DNA of 64,000 bases from Candidatus Zixiibacteriota bacterium (GCA_040752815.1 JBFMGC010000007.1:1-64000), one strand, 5' to 3'; shown: positions 25,889 to 34,945, numbered from the stretch's first letter. Numbers and translations are program-made. The notes: generated by a model not told the origin, from the sequence alone.

Positions 25889-26698
25889 CTACGAATTCCC
25901 CGCCGAGTTGTGCTTTCGCACACTCACTACATAGACGGCCAGTCCGCCCAAGAACAGTGACCAGGAAACAACCTGGTTCCATGTCGGATGCATCCCCCAC
26001 AATGAGAAATGCATCTCGCTTTCATAGTATCGAACGTATTCGATGGCATAGCGGAACACCGCTTCGACCATCAGGAAGATCGCGGTCACCTGTCCTGTAA
26101 AGCGTCGGTGTTTTACCAGGTGGTGCAATGCCACGAACAGGCCCAGTCCGTAGAGCGACGAGTAGATTTGCGACGGATGCAGATGCTGTGAGCCGAAAAT
26201 CATGTAGGGAATCGAGTCGGGCGGAAACTCCACTCCCCAGGGAAGATGGGTGGGTGTGCCGAAACAGCAGCCGTTGAGAAAGCAACCGATACGGCTGATA
26301 CCGATTCCGAGTCCGATGGTCGGCGCGAAATAGTCGAATACGTCGAGTACCGGCACGTACTTCAAGCGGGCATAGATGATTGACCCGGCCATGCCGAACA
26401 GAATGCCGCCGTAGAGATTCAGCCCGGCAATTCCGAACTGGCCGGACTGAAACGGATTGAAGATGTCCAACAGGTTGTTGGCGAAATCGGACCAGTGGAG
26501 GGCCGCATACGAAAGCCGCGCACCGAGAATTCCGCCGAAAATCATGATGTACGCGAACATCAGGTAGGTATCGAACGGCTTGCGATCCCTCAGAGCCACT
26601 CGCTGGATGTAGTACACGCCTGCGAGGAACGAAAGCGCCAGCATCAGACCAAAGGCTCGAACCGGCACCGGGCCGATATGAAACAGCTCAGGGTACAT
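25889..26698 (-). CDS. lgt: Prolipoprotein diacylglyceryl transferase
   Basis: A 269-residue inner-membrane enzyme that adds diacylglycerol to the lipobox cysteine of prolipoproteins. Family features are the N-terminal FHIGPVPVRAFGLMLALSF segment, GGILGARLSYA, LNLYGGILFG and the signature GISRIGCFLNGCCFG at about 133-147, with HPSQIYSSLYG after it. About seven membrane helices. It overlaps the PAP2 gene by 11 bp and is the last gene of the nadE-rsmI-PAP2-lgt operon. It supports lipoprotein export, consistent with the lipoprotein candidate at 37355. Confidence 0.96.
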   Translation of the reverse strand: MYPELFHIGPVPVRAFGLMLALSFLAGVYYIQRVALRDRKPFDTYLMFAYIMIFGGILGARLSYAALHWSDFANNLLDIFNPFQSGQFGIAGLNLYGGILFGMAGSIIYARLKYVPVLDVFDYFAPTIGLGIGISRIGCFLNGCCFGTPTHLPWGVEFPPDSIPYMIFGSQHLHPSQIYSSLYGLGLFVALHHLVKHRRFTGQVTAIFLMVEAVFRYAIEYVRYYESEMHFSLWGMHPTWNQVVSWSLFLGGLAVYVVSVRKHNSAGNS

Positions 26699-27617
26699 TC
26701 TCTGTCCTCACAAGTTGTACATGCTCGGTCAGGGCGTCGCCTAACGCTGCCCGATTCAGCCCGGCCCGCACCAGCCAAACTGCTGCCGCGCCGATGACTG
26801 CTCCGACTACTACATCGCTGACATAGTGGAACCGTCCCCAGACAGTGCCGAGCGCAAGGCCGATTACGATCGGCAGCAGCCACCAGGCGGCCTTACGATA
26901 GTATCGGTAACAGAACATCAGCGTCACCAGGGCGACCCCGGTGTGCGATGACGGCATCGCGCCGCCGCGAACCGCCGCATTGTCAATTACATATGTCACC
27001 AGCTGCCGGAACAAGGGGCCGTCGACCGGGTTCACGTATTGCCCGGCGAGGTGCCATCGCGGCCCCTCCACCGGATACAGCCAGAAGATCAGATATGAAA
27101 CAAAAAACGTCAGACTCGCCGCCGCCAGATACTCACGGATGATCTTGCTGTCTCCTCGTACGAACGCTGGAACCAGAAAACCCGGAACGATCAGGTAGTA
27201 GGTGAAATAGCAGAAAGAGAGAACCTCGGTGACCCACACGTTGAGCAGCTTCTGATCGATGTAGAGGGTCGGCTCGAGGCCGAAAAGCGAACTTTCAAGG
27301 GCGACAATGTGGGCGTCGAAGAGGCGATCAAATACGAGCTCCATCTGCCCGCCGGTCACGCGATAGAACAGCGTGAACAGCATCGCCGGATAAAGCAGCC
27401 GGACGAACCTGCGCCGGTTCCCCTGGGTCTCGTCGACAAAACGGACAATAAGTACCGTCAGGGCCGCGGTGCTGAGATAGAAAGCGAGTTCGTCGGCGTA
27501 TCGCGCCAGCGGCCGTCCGAGCACGACTATGACCAGCGCCATTAGCAGACAATAGTTCAGCACGATCCAGTCGACCGGCCGGAACCGAGCAAAACCGGCA
27601 CGGATGCGGTTAGGCAT
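26688..27617 (-). CDS. PAP2-superfamily membrane phosphatase or phosphotransferase
   Basis: A 309-residue membrane protein. The PAP2 signature is seen as PSSHTGVALVTLMF at about 220 and GRFHYVSDVVVG at about 262, giving the catalytic histidines; the first motif is less clear (LYPVEGPRW at about 180). The architecture with several N-terminal helices resembles the inositol-phosphoceramide-synthase-like PAP2 branch. The start at 27617 overlaps the rsmI stop by 8 bp; a longer form starting at 27665 would lie inside rsmI. It probably acts on a lipid phosphate at the outer face of the inner membrane; the substrate is unknown. Confidence 0.88.
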   Translation of the reverse strand: MPNRIRAGFARFRPVDWIVLNYCLLMALVIVVLGRPLARYADELAFYLSTAALTVLIVRFVDETQGNRRRFVRLLYPAMLFTLFYRVTGGQMELVFDRLFDAHIVALESSLFGLEPTLYIDQKLLNVWVTEVLSFCYFTYYLIVPGFLVPAFVRGDSKIIREYLAAASLTFFVSYLIFWLYPVEGPRWHLAGQYVNPVDGPLFRQLVTYVIDNAAVRGGAMPSSHTGVALVTLMFCYRYYRKAAWWLLPIVIGLALGTVWGRFHYVSDVVVGAVIGAAAVWLVRAGLNRAALGDALTEHVQLVRTENVP

Positions 27618-28320
27618 TCTCGTCCCCGCTCTTGTGTCTTTCTGTCCCCGCCACGACAAGGACAATTTCGCCCTTGATCGACTTTCCGGAGACGCGCGCG
27701 GTGATCTTACTCAGCGGGCCGCGAATATACTCTTCGAATTTCTTCGAGATCTCCCGCGCCAGGGAGGCCGGGCGGTCGCCGAGAACTTCCTGCATATCCG
27801 CCAGAGTCTTTTGCACTCGATGAGGGGACTCGTAGAAAACCAGCGTGTGCGGCAAATCGGCCAATTGCCCCAGGCGCTTTCTGCGGGCGGCGCTTTTGTT
27901 CGACAGAAAACCCTCAAAGAAGAACCGGTCGGTCGGCAGGCCTGACGCTGTCAAAGCCGGAATGATCGCGCATGGGCCGGGCAGAGCCACGACCGGCAGG
28001 CCGTTATCGATCGCCGCTCGCACCACCCGGTAGGCCGGGTCGGATATGCCGGGCGAGCCGCCGTCGGAAATCACCGCTATGCTCTGCCCCGTTCTAACGG
28101 CCTCGGCCAGACGATGCGCCCGCTCCCGCTCGTTGAACTCATGATAGCTGATAAGCCTCTTGGAGATCCCCAACTTCTTGAGCAGGTTGCCGCTGTTGCG
28201 GGTGTCCTCGCAGGCGATCATGTCAACGAGATTGAGCACCTCTATCGCCCGGGTCGTGATATCACCCATGTTGCCGATCGGTGTCGGTACCAGGTAGACC
28301 GTGCCGGGGGAGTCTGCCAT
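27610..28320 (-). CDS. rsmI: 16S rRNA (cytidine-2'-O)-methyltransferase RsmI
   Basis: A 236-residue SAM-dependent methyltransferase of the tetrapyrrole-methylase fold that modifies C1402 of 16S rRNA. Diagnostic motifs are YLVPTPIGNMGDIT at about 9-22, CEDTRNSGNLL, YHEFNE, ISDGGSPGISDPAY at about 84-97 and VALPGPCAIIPALTASGL. It lies 14 bp after nadE and overlaps the PAP2 gene. Confidence 0.96.
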   Translation of the reverse strand: MADSPGTVYLVPTPIGNMGDITTRAIEVLNLVDMIACEDTRNSGNLLKKLGISKRLISYHEFNERERAHRLAEAVRTGQSIAVISDGGSPGISDPAYRVVRAAIDNGLPVVALPGPCAIIPALTASGLPTDRFFFEGFLSNKSAARRKRLGQLADLPHTLVFYESPHRVQKTLADMQEVLGDRPASLAREISKKFEEYIRGPLSKITARVSGKSIKGEIVLVVAGTERHKSGDENA

Positions 28321-28334
28321 CGATCAGTGTCGTT

Positions 28335-29141
28335 TCAGCTCAGTTTTATCCGGTCGGGGACCGGCCTGCGTCCCAGCGATGCCACCGGCGGCAGGGCGCG
28401 TTTGAAGGCATTACGGTTCAGCAGGGAGACAATTCGCTCGATCTGATCCCGCTTAAAACCCTCCTTTGTCAGAACCGCCAGTGAAGTTTCGCCGTCGTCG
28501 ACTATGCGTCGCAGGATCGCGTCGATCTGCACATACGGTACGCCGATCTCGCCCTCATCGGTTTGTCCCTCCCACAGGTCGGCGGTGGGAATCTTGGCAA
28601 TGATCGAGTCGGGGATGTTCAATCGGCGAGCCAGTATTCGGGCTTCGGTCTTGTACAGTTCCCCGACGGGGTTGAGCGAACAGGCGGAGTCGCCATAAAG
28701 CGTGGTGTAGCCGAGACAAATCTCGGTCCGGTTGCCGGTGCCCAGCACCAGCCGGTTGGTGGCGTGGGCGATATCAAAGAGAACCGCCATTCGTTCTCGG
28801 GCCATTTTGTTTCCGGCGCGAATCTTCACAGAGGCGTCGATCTCCGCAAAGTAAGCGTCGATCATTGGCGTGATGTCGACTTCCCGATGTTCTATGCCCA
28901 ATTGTCCCACCAACTTGAGCGCGTCGTTTTTTGAAGAAGGGGACGACAGGCGATACGGCATGATCACGCCCAGCACCCTCCCCGGGCCTACCGCTCCGAC
29001 CGCCAGGCTGGCGCTCAGCGCCGAATCCAGCCCGCCTGACACCCCGACCACGTACCCGTCCAACCCGCTGGCAGCCAACTTGTCGGCCAGAAAAGACTGG
29101 ATTAATGTGATTGCTTTTTGTGGGTCGAATGTATTACTCAT
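28335..29141 (-). CDS. nadE: NH3-dependent NAD+ synthetase
   Basis: A 268-residue enzyme converting nicotinic acid adenine dinucleotide to NAD with ATP and ammonia. The PP-loop is VVGVSGGLDSALSA at about 31-44; GTGNRTEICLGYTTLYGD is the second family motif. No glutaminase domain is present, so the ammonia-dependent form is expected. I choose ATG 29141 with GGAGCT upstream over an in-frame ATG at 29192. First gene of the operon with rsmI, PAP2 and lgt, and divergent from ssb. Confidence 0.95.
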   Translation of the reverse strand: MSNTFDPQKAITLIQSFLADKLAASGLDGYVVGVSGGLDSALSASLAVGAVGPGRVLGVIMPYRLSSPSSKNDALKLVGQLGIEHREVDITPMIDAYFAEIDASVKIRAGNKMARERMAVLFDIAHATNRLVLGTGNRTEICLGYTTLYGDSACSLNPVGELYKTEARILARRLNIPDSIIAKIPTADLWEGQTDEGEIGVPYVQIDAILRRIVDDGETSLAVLTKEGFKRDQIERIVSLLNRNAFKRALPPVASLGRRPVPDRIKLS

Positions 29142-29163
29142 CGGGCGAGCTCCCATAGTGGGC

Positions 29164-29192
29164 AGAATATCAAAACCGTCTGAGGGTTTCAA
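29164..29192 (-). promoter_or_regulatory. Probable nadE operon promoter
   Basis: On the minus strand TTGAAA (29187-29192) and TATTCT (29164-29169) are separated by 17 bp, about 20 bp upstream of the nadE start. It lies back to back with the ssb promoter. Confidence 0.5.
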
Positions 29193-29208
29193 GTGAAATA
29201 TCCCGGCC

Positions 29209-29237
29209 TTGACCGGCCCGGCATGCTGGATTATAAT
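29209..29237 (+). promoter_or_regulatory. Probable ssb promoter
   Basis: TTGACC (29209-29214), a 17-bp spacer and a perfect TATAAT (29232-29237) lie 33 bp before the ssb start, with GGAGG in between as ribosome site. Confidence 0.7.
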
Positions 29238-29269
29238 GAACCAACCTTATCTGATGGAGGTATGGGGTT

Positions 29270-29692
29270 ATGAGTGTGAACAAAGCGATCTTAATCGGAA
29301 ATCTTGGTCGTGACCCTGAGTTGAAGTACACGCCCGGAGGTCAGGCAGTGGCGAATTTCTCCCTGGCAACCACCGACCGCTGGACGGGTCAGGACGGACA
29401 GAAAAACGAGCGAACGGTCTGGCACAACATTGTCGCCTGGGGAAAGCAGGCCGAGCTGGCCAAAGAGTACCTGCATAAGGGAAGACAGGTGTACATCGAG
29501 GGCCGGATTGACAATCGGAGTTATGACAAAAAGGATGGCTCCGGGAAGGGATACATCTCGGAGATAGTCGTCCAGAACATTCAGTTTCTCGGATCGAGGA
29601 GCGATGCCAACGCCGCTCCGCCGCCGGCCGACGCTCCCTCGGGTCCGCCGCCGGAGGCTGCTGCCGGCGACGATGACGATCTTCCGTTCTGA
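29270..29692 (+). CDS. ssb: Single-stranded DNA-binding protein
   Basis: A 140-residue SSB that coats single-stranded DNA in replication and repair. The OB-fold covers about 1-105 (NKAILIGNLGRDPELKYTPG; WHNIVAWGKQAE; YIEGRIDNRSY). A short Pro/Ala-rich linker leads to the acidic tip DDDDLPF, which recruits partner proteins. It has its own promoter and a terminator at 29717 and is not linked to rpsF/rpsR as in many bacteria. Confidence 0.97.
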   Translation: MSVNKAILIGNLGRDPELKYTPGGQAVANFSLATTDRWTGQDGQKNERTVWHNIVAWGKQAELAKEYLHKGRQVYIEGRIDNRSYDKKDGSGKGYISEIVVQNIQFLGSRSDANAAPPPADAPSGPPPEAAAGDDDDLPF

Positions 29693-29716
29693 TTTATCGC
29701 TGCACAAATCCGTGCT

Positions 29717-29742
29717 AAAGGCTGTGGCAACAGAGCCTTTTT
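29717..29742 (+). terminator. Terminator after ssb
   Basis: AAAGGCT (29717-29723) pairs with AGCCTTT (29734-29740), and the T-run extends to 29742. It lies 25 bp after the ssb stop. Confidence 0.75.
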
Positions 29743-29881
29743 CATGTTCCGCTTTTGCTCACCAAATGTCGGAAATCGGACTAAGACCGTAGGGTAAAAG
29801 GCCCGAATCTGGGGGTGATGACCGGGCCATCGGCTGACTCGTTGTGGACTTCGGCCCGCGACTTTTAGAGGAAATTCTGTT

Positions 29882-30451
29882 ATGTCTACTTCGCTGGTCT
29901 CGGCCCAGAACGTATTGGACAAGTCGCGCCTGTATCGCAAGGCGGCGTTTATCGGACTGACTGCCGTGCTGGCGTCGGCTGCCATAATCAGCTACTACAA
30001 TGAAAACGTCGCCACACTTTGGTCGGCGACCGATAGAGTCGGCTTTGAATTGGCTATAATGACCCTGATGCCATACATGATCTCGGCCGTCATCGGCGTG
30101 ATAGCCGCGATCGGCGTGACGACCATACTGCCCACTGCCCGTGTAGCCGCTCCGGCGGAGCAGATAGTGCACAAGCTGAGGGAGATCTCCGACGGTGATC
30201 TCACCGCGCGCGTCCGGCTCAGCGGTAGCGACCCGCTCAAGGAAGTTGGAACTGCGTTCAACACCGCAGCGACCAATCTCTCCGACCGGATCGCCCATTG
30301 GAAAGTGGTCAACCGTCAGCAGTGGGGTGTGCTCTGTCGCATTCGCCAGGCGATCGAGGAAGGTGACCGCGAAAGCGCCCTCCGGCATGTTTCCGAAATG
30401 GAGCAGAACTGGGATCGAATAGCTGAGATCGAACAGCAATTAGTCTGCTGA
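29882..30451 (+). CDS. HAMP-domain membrane protein without output domain
   Basis: A 189-residue protein with two membrane helices (about 22-40 and 58-80), a short extracytoplasmic loop of about 18 residues, and a HAMP-like linker (ARVAAPAEQIVHKLREISDGD at about 88-108; GTAFNTAATNLSDRI at about 122-136). A short charged helical tail (about 140-189) follows; no kinase, methyl-accepting or cyclase domain is present. AGAGG lies upstream. Its end overlaps the convergent lpxD gene by 12 bp. It may be a signalling adaptor; function unknown. Confidence 0.82.
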   Translation: MSTSLVSAQNVLDKSRLYRKAAFIGLTAVLASAAIISYYNENVATLWSATDRVGFELAIMTLMPYMISAVIGVIAAIGVTTILPTARVAAPAEQIVHKLREISDGDLTARVRLSGSDPLKEVGTAFNTAATNLSDRIAHWKVVNRQQWGVLCRIRQAIEEGDRESALRHVSEMEQNWDRIAEIEQQLVC

Positions 30452-31486
30452 GTCGTCGCCCAGCTTCTTCTCGATCTTCCGCACCCGCTTAAGCAGATCA
30501 GGCAGCCTGATCAGGGCTGCCTCGATTCTTTTGGTCTCCATGATCTCCCGGGCCGGGTAACCGAACACGGTCTTGCCCGGGGGAATAGAATTCGGTATCC
30601 CGGATTTGGCCCCCACCCGGACGCCATCGCCGATCTCGATATGCCCCACGATCCCTACCTGGCCGGCCAGGATGACCCCGTTGCCCAGCTTCGTGGATCC
30701 GGAGATGCCCGTCTGCGCTACTATAATACAGTGCTTTCCGATCTCGACATTGTGGGCGATCTGAACGAGATTATCGATCTTGGTGCCGGCGCCGATGCGA
30801 GTCGGCCCGATCGCGCCGCGGTCCACCGTGGTGTTCGCGCCGATCTCGACATCATCATCGATCTCTACCCATCCGACCTGTTTGATCTTCTTCAGCCCCT
30901 GGTCTGATTCCGCGAAGCCGAATCCATCGGAGCCGATAACTACCCCCGGATGGAGTATGACTCGGCTGCCGATCCGGCAACTGTCCATGATTGTCACGCC
31001 GGGGTAGAAAAGGCAATCGTCGCCGATCGAGACTTCATCGCCTACAAACACCGATGAGAGCAGTCGGCAGTTTCGCCCCACTACCGTTCCCCGACCGATA
31101 TGGCAGAGCGGTCCAAGTCGCGCCGTAGAATCCACCCTCGCCTCAGAGTGGACAATTGCGGAGCGGTCTATGCCGGACTCGCTCTGCGGCTCATCCGGGT
31201 AGAGGAGATCAACTGCTAACGCGAACGCATAGTACGGCTTTGGGTGCCTTATCACCGGCACCCTGCTACACGCAGCAGCCGGTGCGAGGATCAGCGCACC
31301 GGCCTGGGTGGATTCAATGAACTTGTTGTATTTTTCGTTGGCGACAAAGCTGATCTGATCCGGGCCCGCGCTCTCGATAGGAGCCGCCGAGCGAATAACC
31401 ACCCGGCCGTCACCCTCGACCGTGCCGCCGATCCTGGCCGCCAAATCCGATAGAGTGAAGCTGGGGCTATTCTTCGATCTTCTCAA
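30440..31486 (-). CDS. lpxD: UDP-3-O-acylglucosamine N-acyltransferase
   Basis: A 348-residue enzyme of lipid A synthesis that adds the N-linked acyl chain to UDP-3-O-acylglucosamine. An N-terminal uridine-binding domain (about 10-100) precedes a left-handed beta-helix of hexapeptide repeats (about 105-310); the catalytic His lies in NLVQIAHNVEIG at about 240, and a C-terminal helical tail trimerises. The start is probably TTG 31486, with GGAG upstream, inside the end of the skp gene (20-bp overlap). It shows that the organism makes lipid A-type lipopolysaccharide. Confidence 0.95.
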   Translation of the reverse strand: MRRSKNSPSFTLSDLAARIGGTVEGDGRVVIRSAAPIESAGPDQISFVANEKYNKFIESTQAGALILAPAAACSRVPVIRHPKPYYAFALAVDLLYPDEPQSESGIDRSAIVHSEARVDSTARLGPLCHIGRGTVVGRNCRLLSSVFVGDEVSIGDDCLFYPGVTIMDSCRIGSRVILHPGVVIGSDGFGFAESDQGLKKIKQVGWVEIDDDVEIGANTTVDRGAIGPTRIGAGTKIDNLVQIAHNVEIGKHCIIVAQTGISGSTKLGNGVILAGQVGIVGHIEIGDGVRVGAKSGIPNSIPPGKTVFGYPAREIMETKRIEAALIRLPDLLKRVRKIEKKLGDDSAD

Positions 31487-32006
31487 GCTTCTCCAGCACC
31501 TTGTCGGTGATATCGTAGATCGGCTTGATATAACCCAACGCGGACTGCAGCGTGAATACCACGTCGTAGCCGCCCTCTTCGGCGACCAGTTGGATAGCCG
31601 TGTTCACTTTGTCGAGGAGCGGCTTAATCAACTCCATCTGCTTATTCTCAGCGGAACCGCCGGGTCCGTAAATCTGCCGGGTGTACGCGTCGAGCGCATC
31701 GCGCTTGGCTCGAATCGCCGCCTCACGCTCTTTCTTTTTCTCGTCAGAGAGAATCAGCTTCTGCTTCTCGTACTCCTGCTGGAGTTCCTGCAGTTCGGAC
31801 TGCTTGGCGGTGGCCTCGTCGTCCCAGGCCTTCATCTCGACATCCATCTGTTCCTGAGCGCGCGCCCATTCGGGATAGGCTGTCTTGATCTTCTCATCAT
31901 TGATAAAGCCGATCTTAAGACCCTGCGCCTGGGCGGTGCCGCCTACGGTCATGAGCAGTGGCGCGATAGACATCAGCAAGAGCGCCAGGTTAAAGAGAAC
32001 TCGCAT
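31467..32006 (-). CDS. skp: Periplasmic chaperone Skp/OmpH
   Basis: A 179-residue exported chaperone that holds unfolded outer-membrane proteins. A signal peptide (1-27, ending AQA) is followed by KIGFINDEKIKTAYPEW and a long charged coiled-coil (about 55-115, QSELQELQQEYEKQKL), typical of the Skp tentacles. Its place between bamA and lpxD is the common order. AAGGAG precedes the ATG. The final 20 bp overlap lpxD. Confidence 0.92.
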   Translation of the reverse strand: MRVLFNLALLLMSIAPLLMTVGGTAQAQGLKIGFINDEKIKTAYPEWARAQEQMDVEMKAWDDEATAKQSELQELQQEYEKQKLILSDEKKKEREAAIRAKRDALDAYTRQIYGPGGSAENKQMELIKPLLDKVNTAIQLVAEEGGYDVVFTLQSALGYIKPIYDITDKVLEKLEKIEE

Positions 32007-32034
32007 TCAAATCACTCCTTATTAGTTCGTTCAA

Positions 32035-34533
32035 TCATCGAATTGTACTGCCAATCTGGAAATGCGGTTTCCAGCCTCGACCGCTACCGTCGGGAGGATC
32101 GTCGAACGGCTTGGCAAAGTCAAAACCAATGGTGCCGATTCCCGGCACGACAATTCTGAAACCGAGACCCGCGCCCTTGTAAAGCCCGGTCAGCGGCTTC
32201 ATGTCATCAAGATGCAGCCAGGAATTGCCGGCATCAAGAAAAAGTAAGCCGTAGATCTGGTTCTCGACAATCGGGAGCTGGATTTCGGCATTTCCGACAA
32301 GCATGTGTTTGCCGCGTACTCTCGTCTTGAAACTCGGGCTGACCGTGACTGAGTCCGGTTCGTCCACGTTGGGGTCGATCGTCTCGGGGTCGGCAAAATA
32401 ATAGAGCGATGTATCCGTTCCGTACACCAGCGAATCAGGTGTCAGGATTCCGTCATCGTAGCCGCGAATGGTGCCGTCATAAGCCGTGCCGCCGGGATTG
32501 AAGCGGTCAGATACGAGAATGCGCAGATCACGGGGGTCGTCGGAGCCCCCCACCACGACCCCGTACTCGACTTTGGCCGCGAGTGCGAATTTCCAGAACA
32601 GCGGGATAAATTTGGCCAGCTCAAACCGGTGTACTTGGTACTTCCAGAATCCGCCCAGGATTCCGGTCTTCTCCCAGGTGTACGACATGATCGAGCCTTT
32701 GGTGGCGAATTCCGGAAGGTTCCGCGAATCGCGGACCAGCGTGAAAGCCAGCCGCGACGCCGTATTCCATTTCTCGTTATATGCCACCAGGGAGCCGGGG
32801 AGCGGCTCGCCGACTATGGTCTCGTCTTTGCTCCGGTGCTCCACCGTGGAACTGTCGGTAATCTCGGTCCAGCGGTAGCGATACGTCGTGCTGCTGGAGT
32901 TCTGGGCTTCGAAGGTGTCGTCGTAGTCGTAGAAGCGGTTGCGTTCGAGGCGATAGGACGTATACAGCCGGAAGTAGTTGTCGGGCCAGCGGAGTCTGCG
33001 CCCCACGCGGACCGACCCGCCGCGGCGCGCCTCGGTGTAGTCATCAAACCACCTGCGGCTCATGGCGAATAAGTCAACTCCCAGGAGAGTCGGGCGGCCG
33101 AACAGCCATGGTTCCGTGAACGAGATGGAGAATGAGTTGCGGCGGCTGCCGAAATCGACGGAGAAAGTCAGGTTCTGGCCGTTGCCCCTGAAATTAGGTA
33201 TGCCCATGCCGACCGAGCCGACTACCTTGTCCTGGCTGTTGTAGCCAGCTCCCGCCGAAATCTGGCCGGTTTGTTTCTCGACTACTTTGAACTCAAGATC
33301 GACATCGCCGTTGGGCAGACTGATCGGCATCGGCTCGACATTGGTAAAGAAATTGAGCGCCATCACCTCGCGCACCGAGCGGATCAGCAAGGAGCGATTG
33401 AATACTTGCCCCGGTCTCACCGGTATTTCGCGGCGGATCACTTTCTCCTTGGTGCGCGTGTTGCCGGTAATATGAATCAGATTGATATGCGCCGGGAGAC
33501 CCTCGGAGATTATGTACTTGATATCGATGATAGAATCGGCCCGCGTGGCGCGTTCGTCGGCCATTCGCACATGCAGGTGGCCGATTTCCTGATATGCCGA
33601 GTACAACTCGCCGATTGACTCGTCGTACTTCTCCGTGTTGAAAACCTGGCCGGCCTTGTGTTTCAGCACTCTGCTCAGAATTGGGGCTTTGAGAACTTCG
33701 TTGCCCTCGAAAGTCGATTCGCCGAAATAATACCGGGGTCCCTCGTAGACGTTCAGGTAGATCGTCATCAGGTTGACCGCGGTATCGATATGGATTGAGT
33801 CCAATATCAGATATGCGTCGATATACCCCTTCTTGTGATACTCCTCTATAACCTTCTCTTTGTCTTCCTCGTATTTCTCCTGCGCAAAATCGGAACTTCG
33901 GAGGAAGCCGCGCTTGCGGTTGCGCATTTTGCCGATCAGGTCGTCGGTTTTCACCCGGACGTTGCCGGTCATAATTACACTGGCGACTTTGACCTTGGAC
34001 TTCTCCTTGATTTCGTATTTGAGCGATGCCTCGGTCGAATCGGCGTTATAGGTAAGAACCCCTTCGACCTCGGCCTGGAAATACCCCTTTTCGGCATAAT
34101 TGTCGAGAATCGTCTGCCGTTTTTCGTGAATCAGGTAGGGTGAAATATACCCGCCGACTCCGAGCCCCAGGTCTTTCTTGAGATCGTCGGACTTGATCTT
34201 CTTATTGCCGTTGAACTCCAGCCCGACCAGCTTGGGCAGCTCCTTGACGACTATCAGGACTTTCAGACCTCCCGGAACTTCAAGCGCGTCGATCCGCACA
34301 TCTTTGAAAATCCCCAGGCCGTATAGGCGGTGGATGGTGTTTTGGATAATGGTCGGAGTGAGCGGCGAGCCTTTGGCGATCGATGAAACCCCGAAAATCA
34401 GCGAATTGGTGGCGATCTTATTGCCGACCACTTCAATCTCGACCACCGTGTAATTGCCCTGCGCGCCGGCCGTTGTGGCCAGCAGGGCAACCATACACAC
34501 GATGACAAGAGCCGTCCCTGCTCGGGGTGTCAT
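32035..34533 (-). CDS. bamA: Outer-membrane protein assembly factor BamA
   Basis: An 832-residue Omp85-family protein that inserts beta-barrels into the outer membrane. A signal peptide (1-24) precedes a run of POTRA domains (about 28-420; YTVVEIEVVGNKIATNSLIF, GLEFNGNKKIKSDDL, INLIHITGNTRTKEKVIRRE) and the C-terminal barrel (about 430-832), ending FDFAKPFDD...HFQIGSTIR with the GAGLGFRI strand motif. The barrel contains longer loops than the E. coli protein. Encoded 17 bp after rplU and 28 bp before skp. Confidence 0.95.
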   Translation of the reverse strand: MTPRAGTALVIVCMVALLATTAGAQGNYTVVEIEVVGNKIATNSLIFGVSSIAKGSPLTPTIIQNTIHRLYGLGIFKDVRIDALEVPGGLKVLIVVKELPKLVGLEFNGNKKIKSDDLKKDLGLGVGGYISPYLIHEKRQTILDNYAEKGYFQAEVEGVLTYNADSTEASLKYEIKEKSKVKVASVIMTGNVRVKTDDLIGKMRNRKRGFLRSSDFAQEKYEEDKEKVIEEYHKKGYIDAYLILDSIHIDTAVNLMTIYLNVYEGPRYYFGESTFEGNEVLKAPILSRVLKHKAGQVFNTEKYDESIGELYSAYQEIGHLHVRMADERATRADSIIDIKYIISEGLPAHINLIHITGNTRTKEKVIRREIPVRPGQVFNRSLLIRSVREVMALNFFTNVEPMPISLPNGDVDLEFKVVEKQTGQISAGAGYNSQDKVVGSVGMGIPNFRGNGQNLTFSVDFGSRRNSFSISFTEPWLFGRPTLLGVDLFAMSRRWFDDYTEARRGGSVRVGRRLRWPDNYFRLYTSYRLERNRFYDYDDTFEAQNSSSTTYRYRWTEITDSSTVEHRSKDETIVGEPLPGSLVAYNEKWNTASRLAFTLVRDSRNLPEFATKGSIMSYTWEKTGILGGFWKYQVHRFELAKFIPLFWKFALAAKVEYGVVVGGSDDPRDLRILVSDRFNPGGTAYDGTIRGYDDGILTPDSLVYGTDTSLYYFADPETIDPNVDEPDSVTVSPSFKTRVRGKHMLVGNAEIQLPIVENQIYGLLFLDAGNSWLHLDDMKPLTGLYKGAGLGFRIVVPGIGTIGFDFAKPFDDPPDGSGRGWKPHFQIGSTIR

Positions 34534-34549
34534 GAACCAGCCTGCCGCC

Positions 34550-34867
34550 TCAGTGAGGCGCCACGATTTTCTTGATCTTGATCTCCGAATAGTCCTGCCG
34601 GTGCCCGCGGGTGCGGCGATACTTGGTCCGGCGCTTGAACTTATAAACGATCACCTTGTCGCCTCTGCCGTTGGCCAGCAGTTCAGCCTCGATATGCGCC
34701 CCGGCAACTGTCGGCGTGCCGATCAGAGCAGTCTCTTTGTCTTTCACCAGTAGCACATGGTCGATCTCAAAGGCCTGACCGACCTCGACTTTCTGGCGCG
34801 GGACCCGCAGAGTGTCGCCTTCCTGCGCGCTGAACTGAAAACCGGATAATTGAAAAACAGCCTGCAT
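34550..34867 (-). CDS. rplU: Ribosomal protein bL21
   Basis: A 105-residue large-subunit ribosomal protein that binds 23S rRNA. Family motifs are MQAVFQLSGFQF, QKVEVGQAFEIDHVLLV and YKFKRRTKYRRTRGHRQ at about 74-90. I choose ATG 34867, six bases after AAAGG, over the ATG at 34873 that abuts it. Unusually, rpmA (bL27) does not follow; the next gene 17 bp downstream is bamA. Confidence 0.95.
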   Translation of the reverse strand: MQAVFQLSGFQFSAQEGDTLRVPRQKVEVGQAFEIDHVLLVKDKETALIGTPTVAGAHIEAELLANGRGDKVIVYKFKRRTKYRRTRGHRQDYSEIKIKKIVAPH

Positions 34868-34890
34868 AGGCATCCTTTCAAAGTACTCAA

Positions 34891-34945
34891 TACGTACGTT
34901 TTCGAAATTAGCCCGTCAAACTAACCCAATCGGCGACCAAGTCAA
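34891..34945 (-). promoter_or_regulatory. Possible rplU-bamA-skp-lpxD promoters
   Basis: On the minus strand two overlapping candidates are seen: TTGACT (34940-34945) with TAGTTT (34918-34923) at 16 bp, and TTGACG (34914-34919) with TACGTA (34891-34896) at 17 bp. Both -10 boxes are weak, so the choice is uncertain. Confidence 0.35.
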
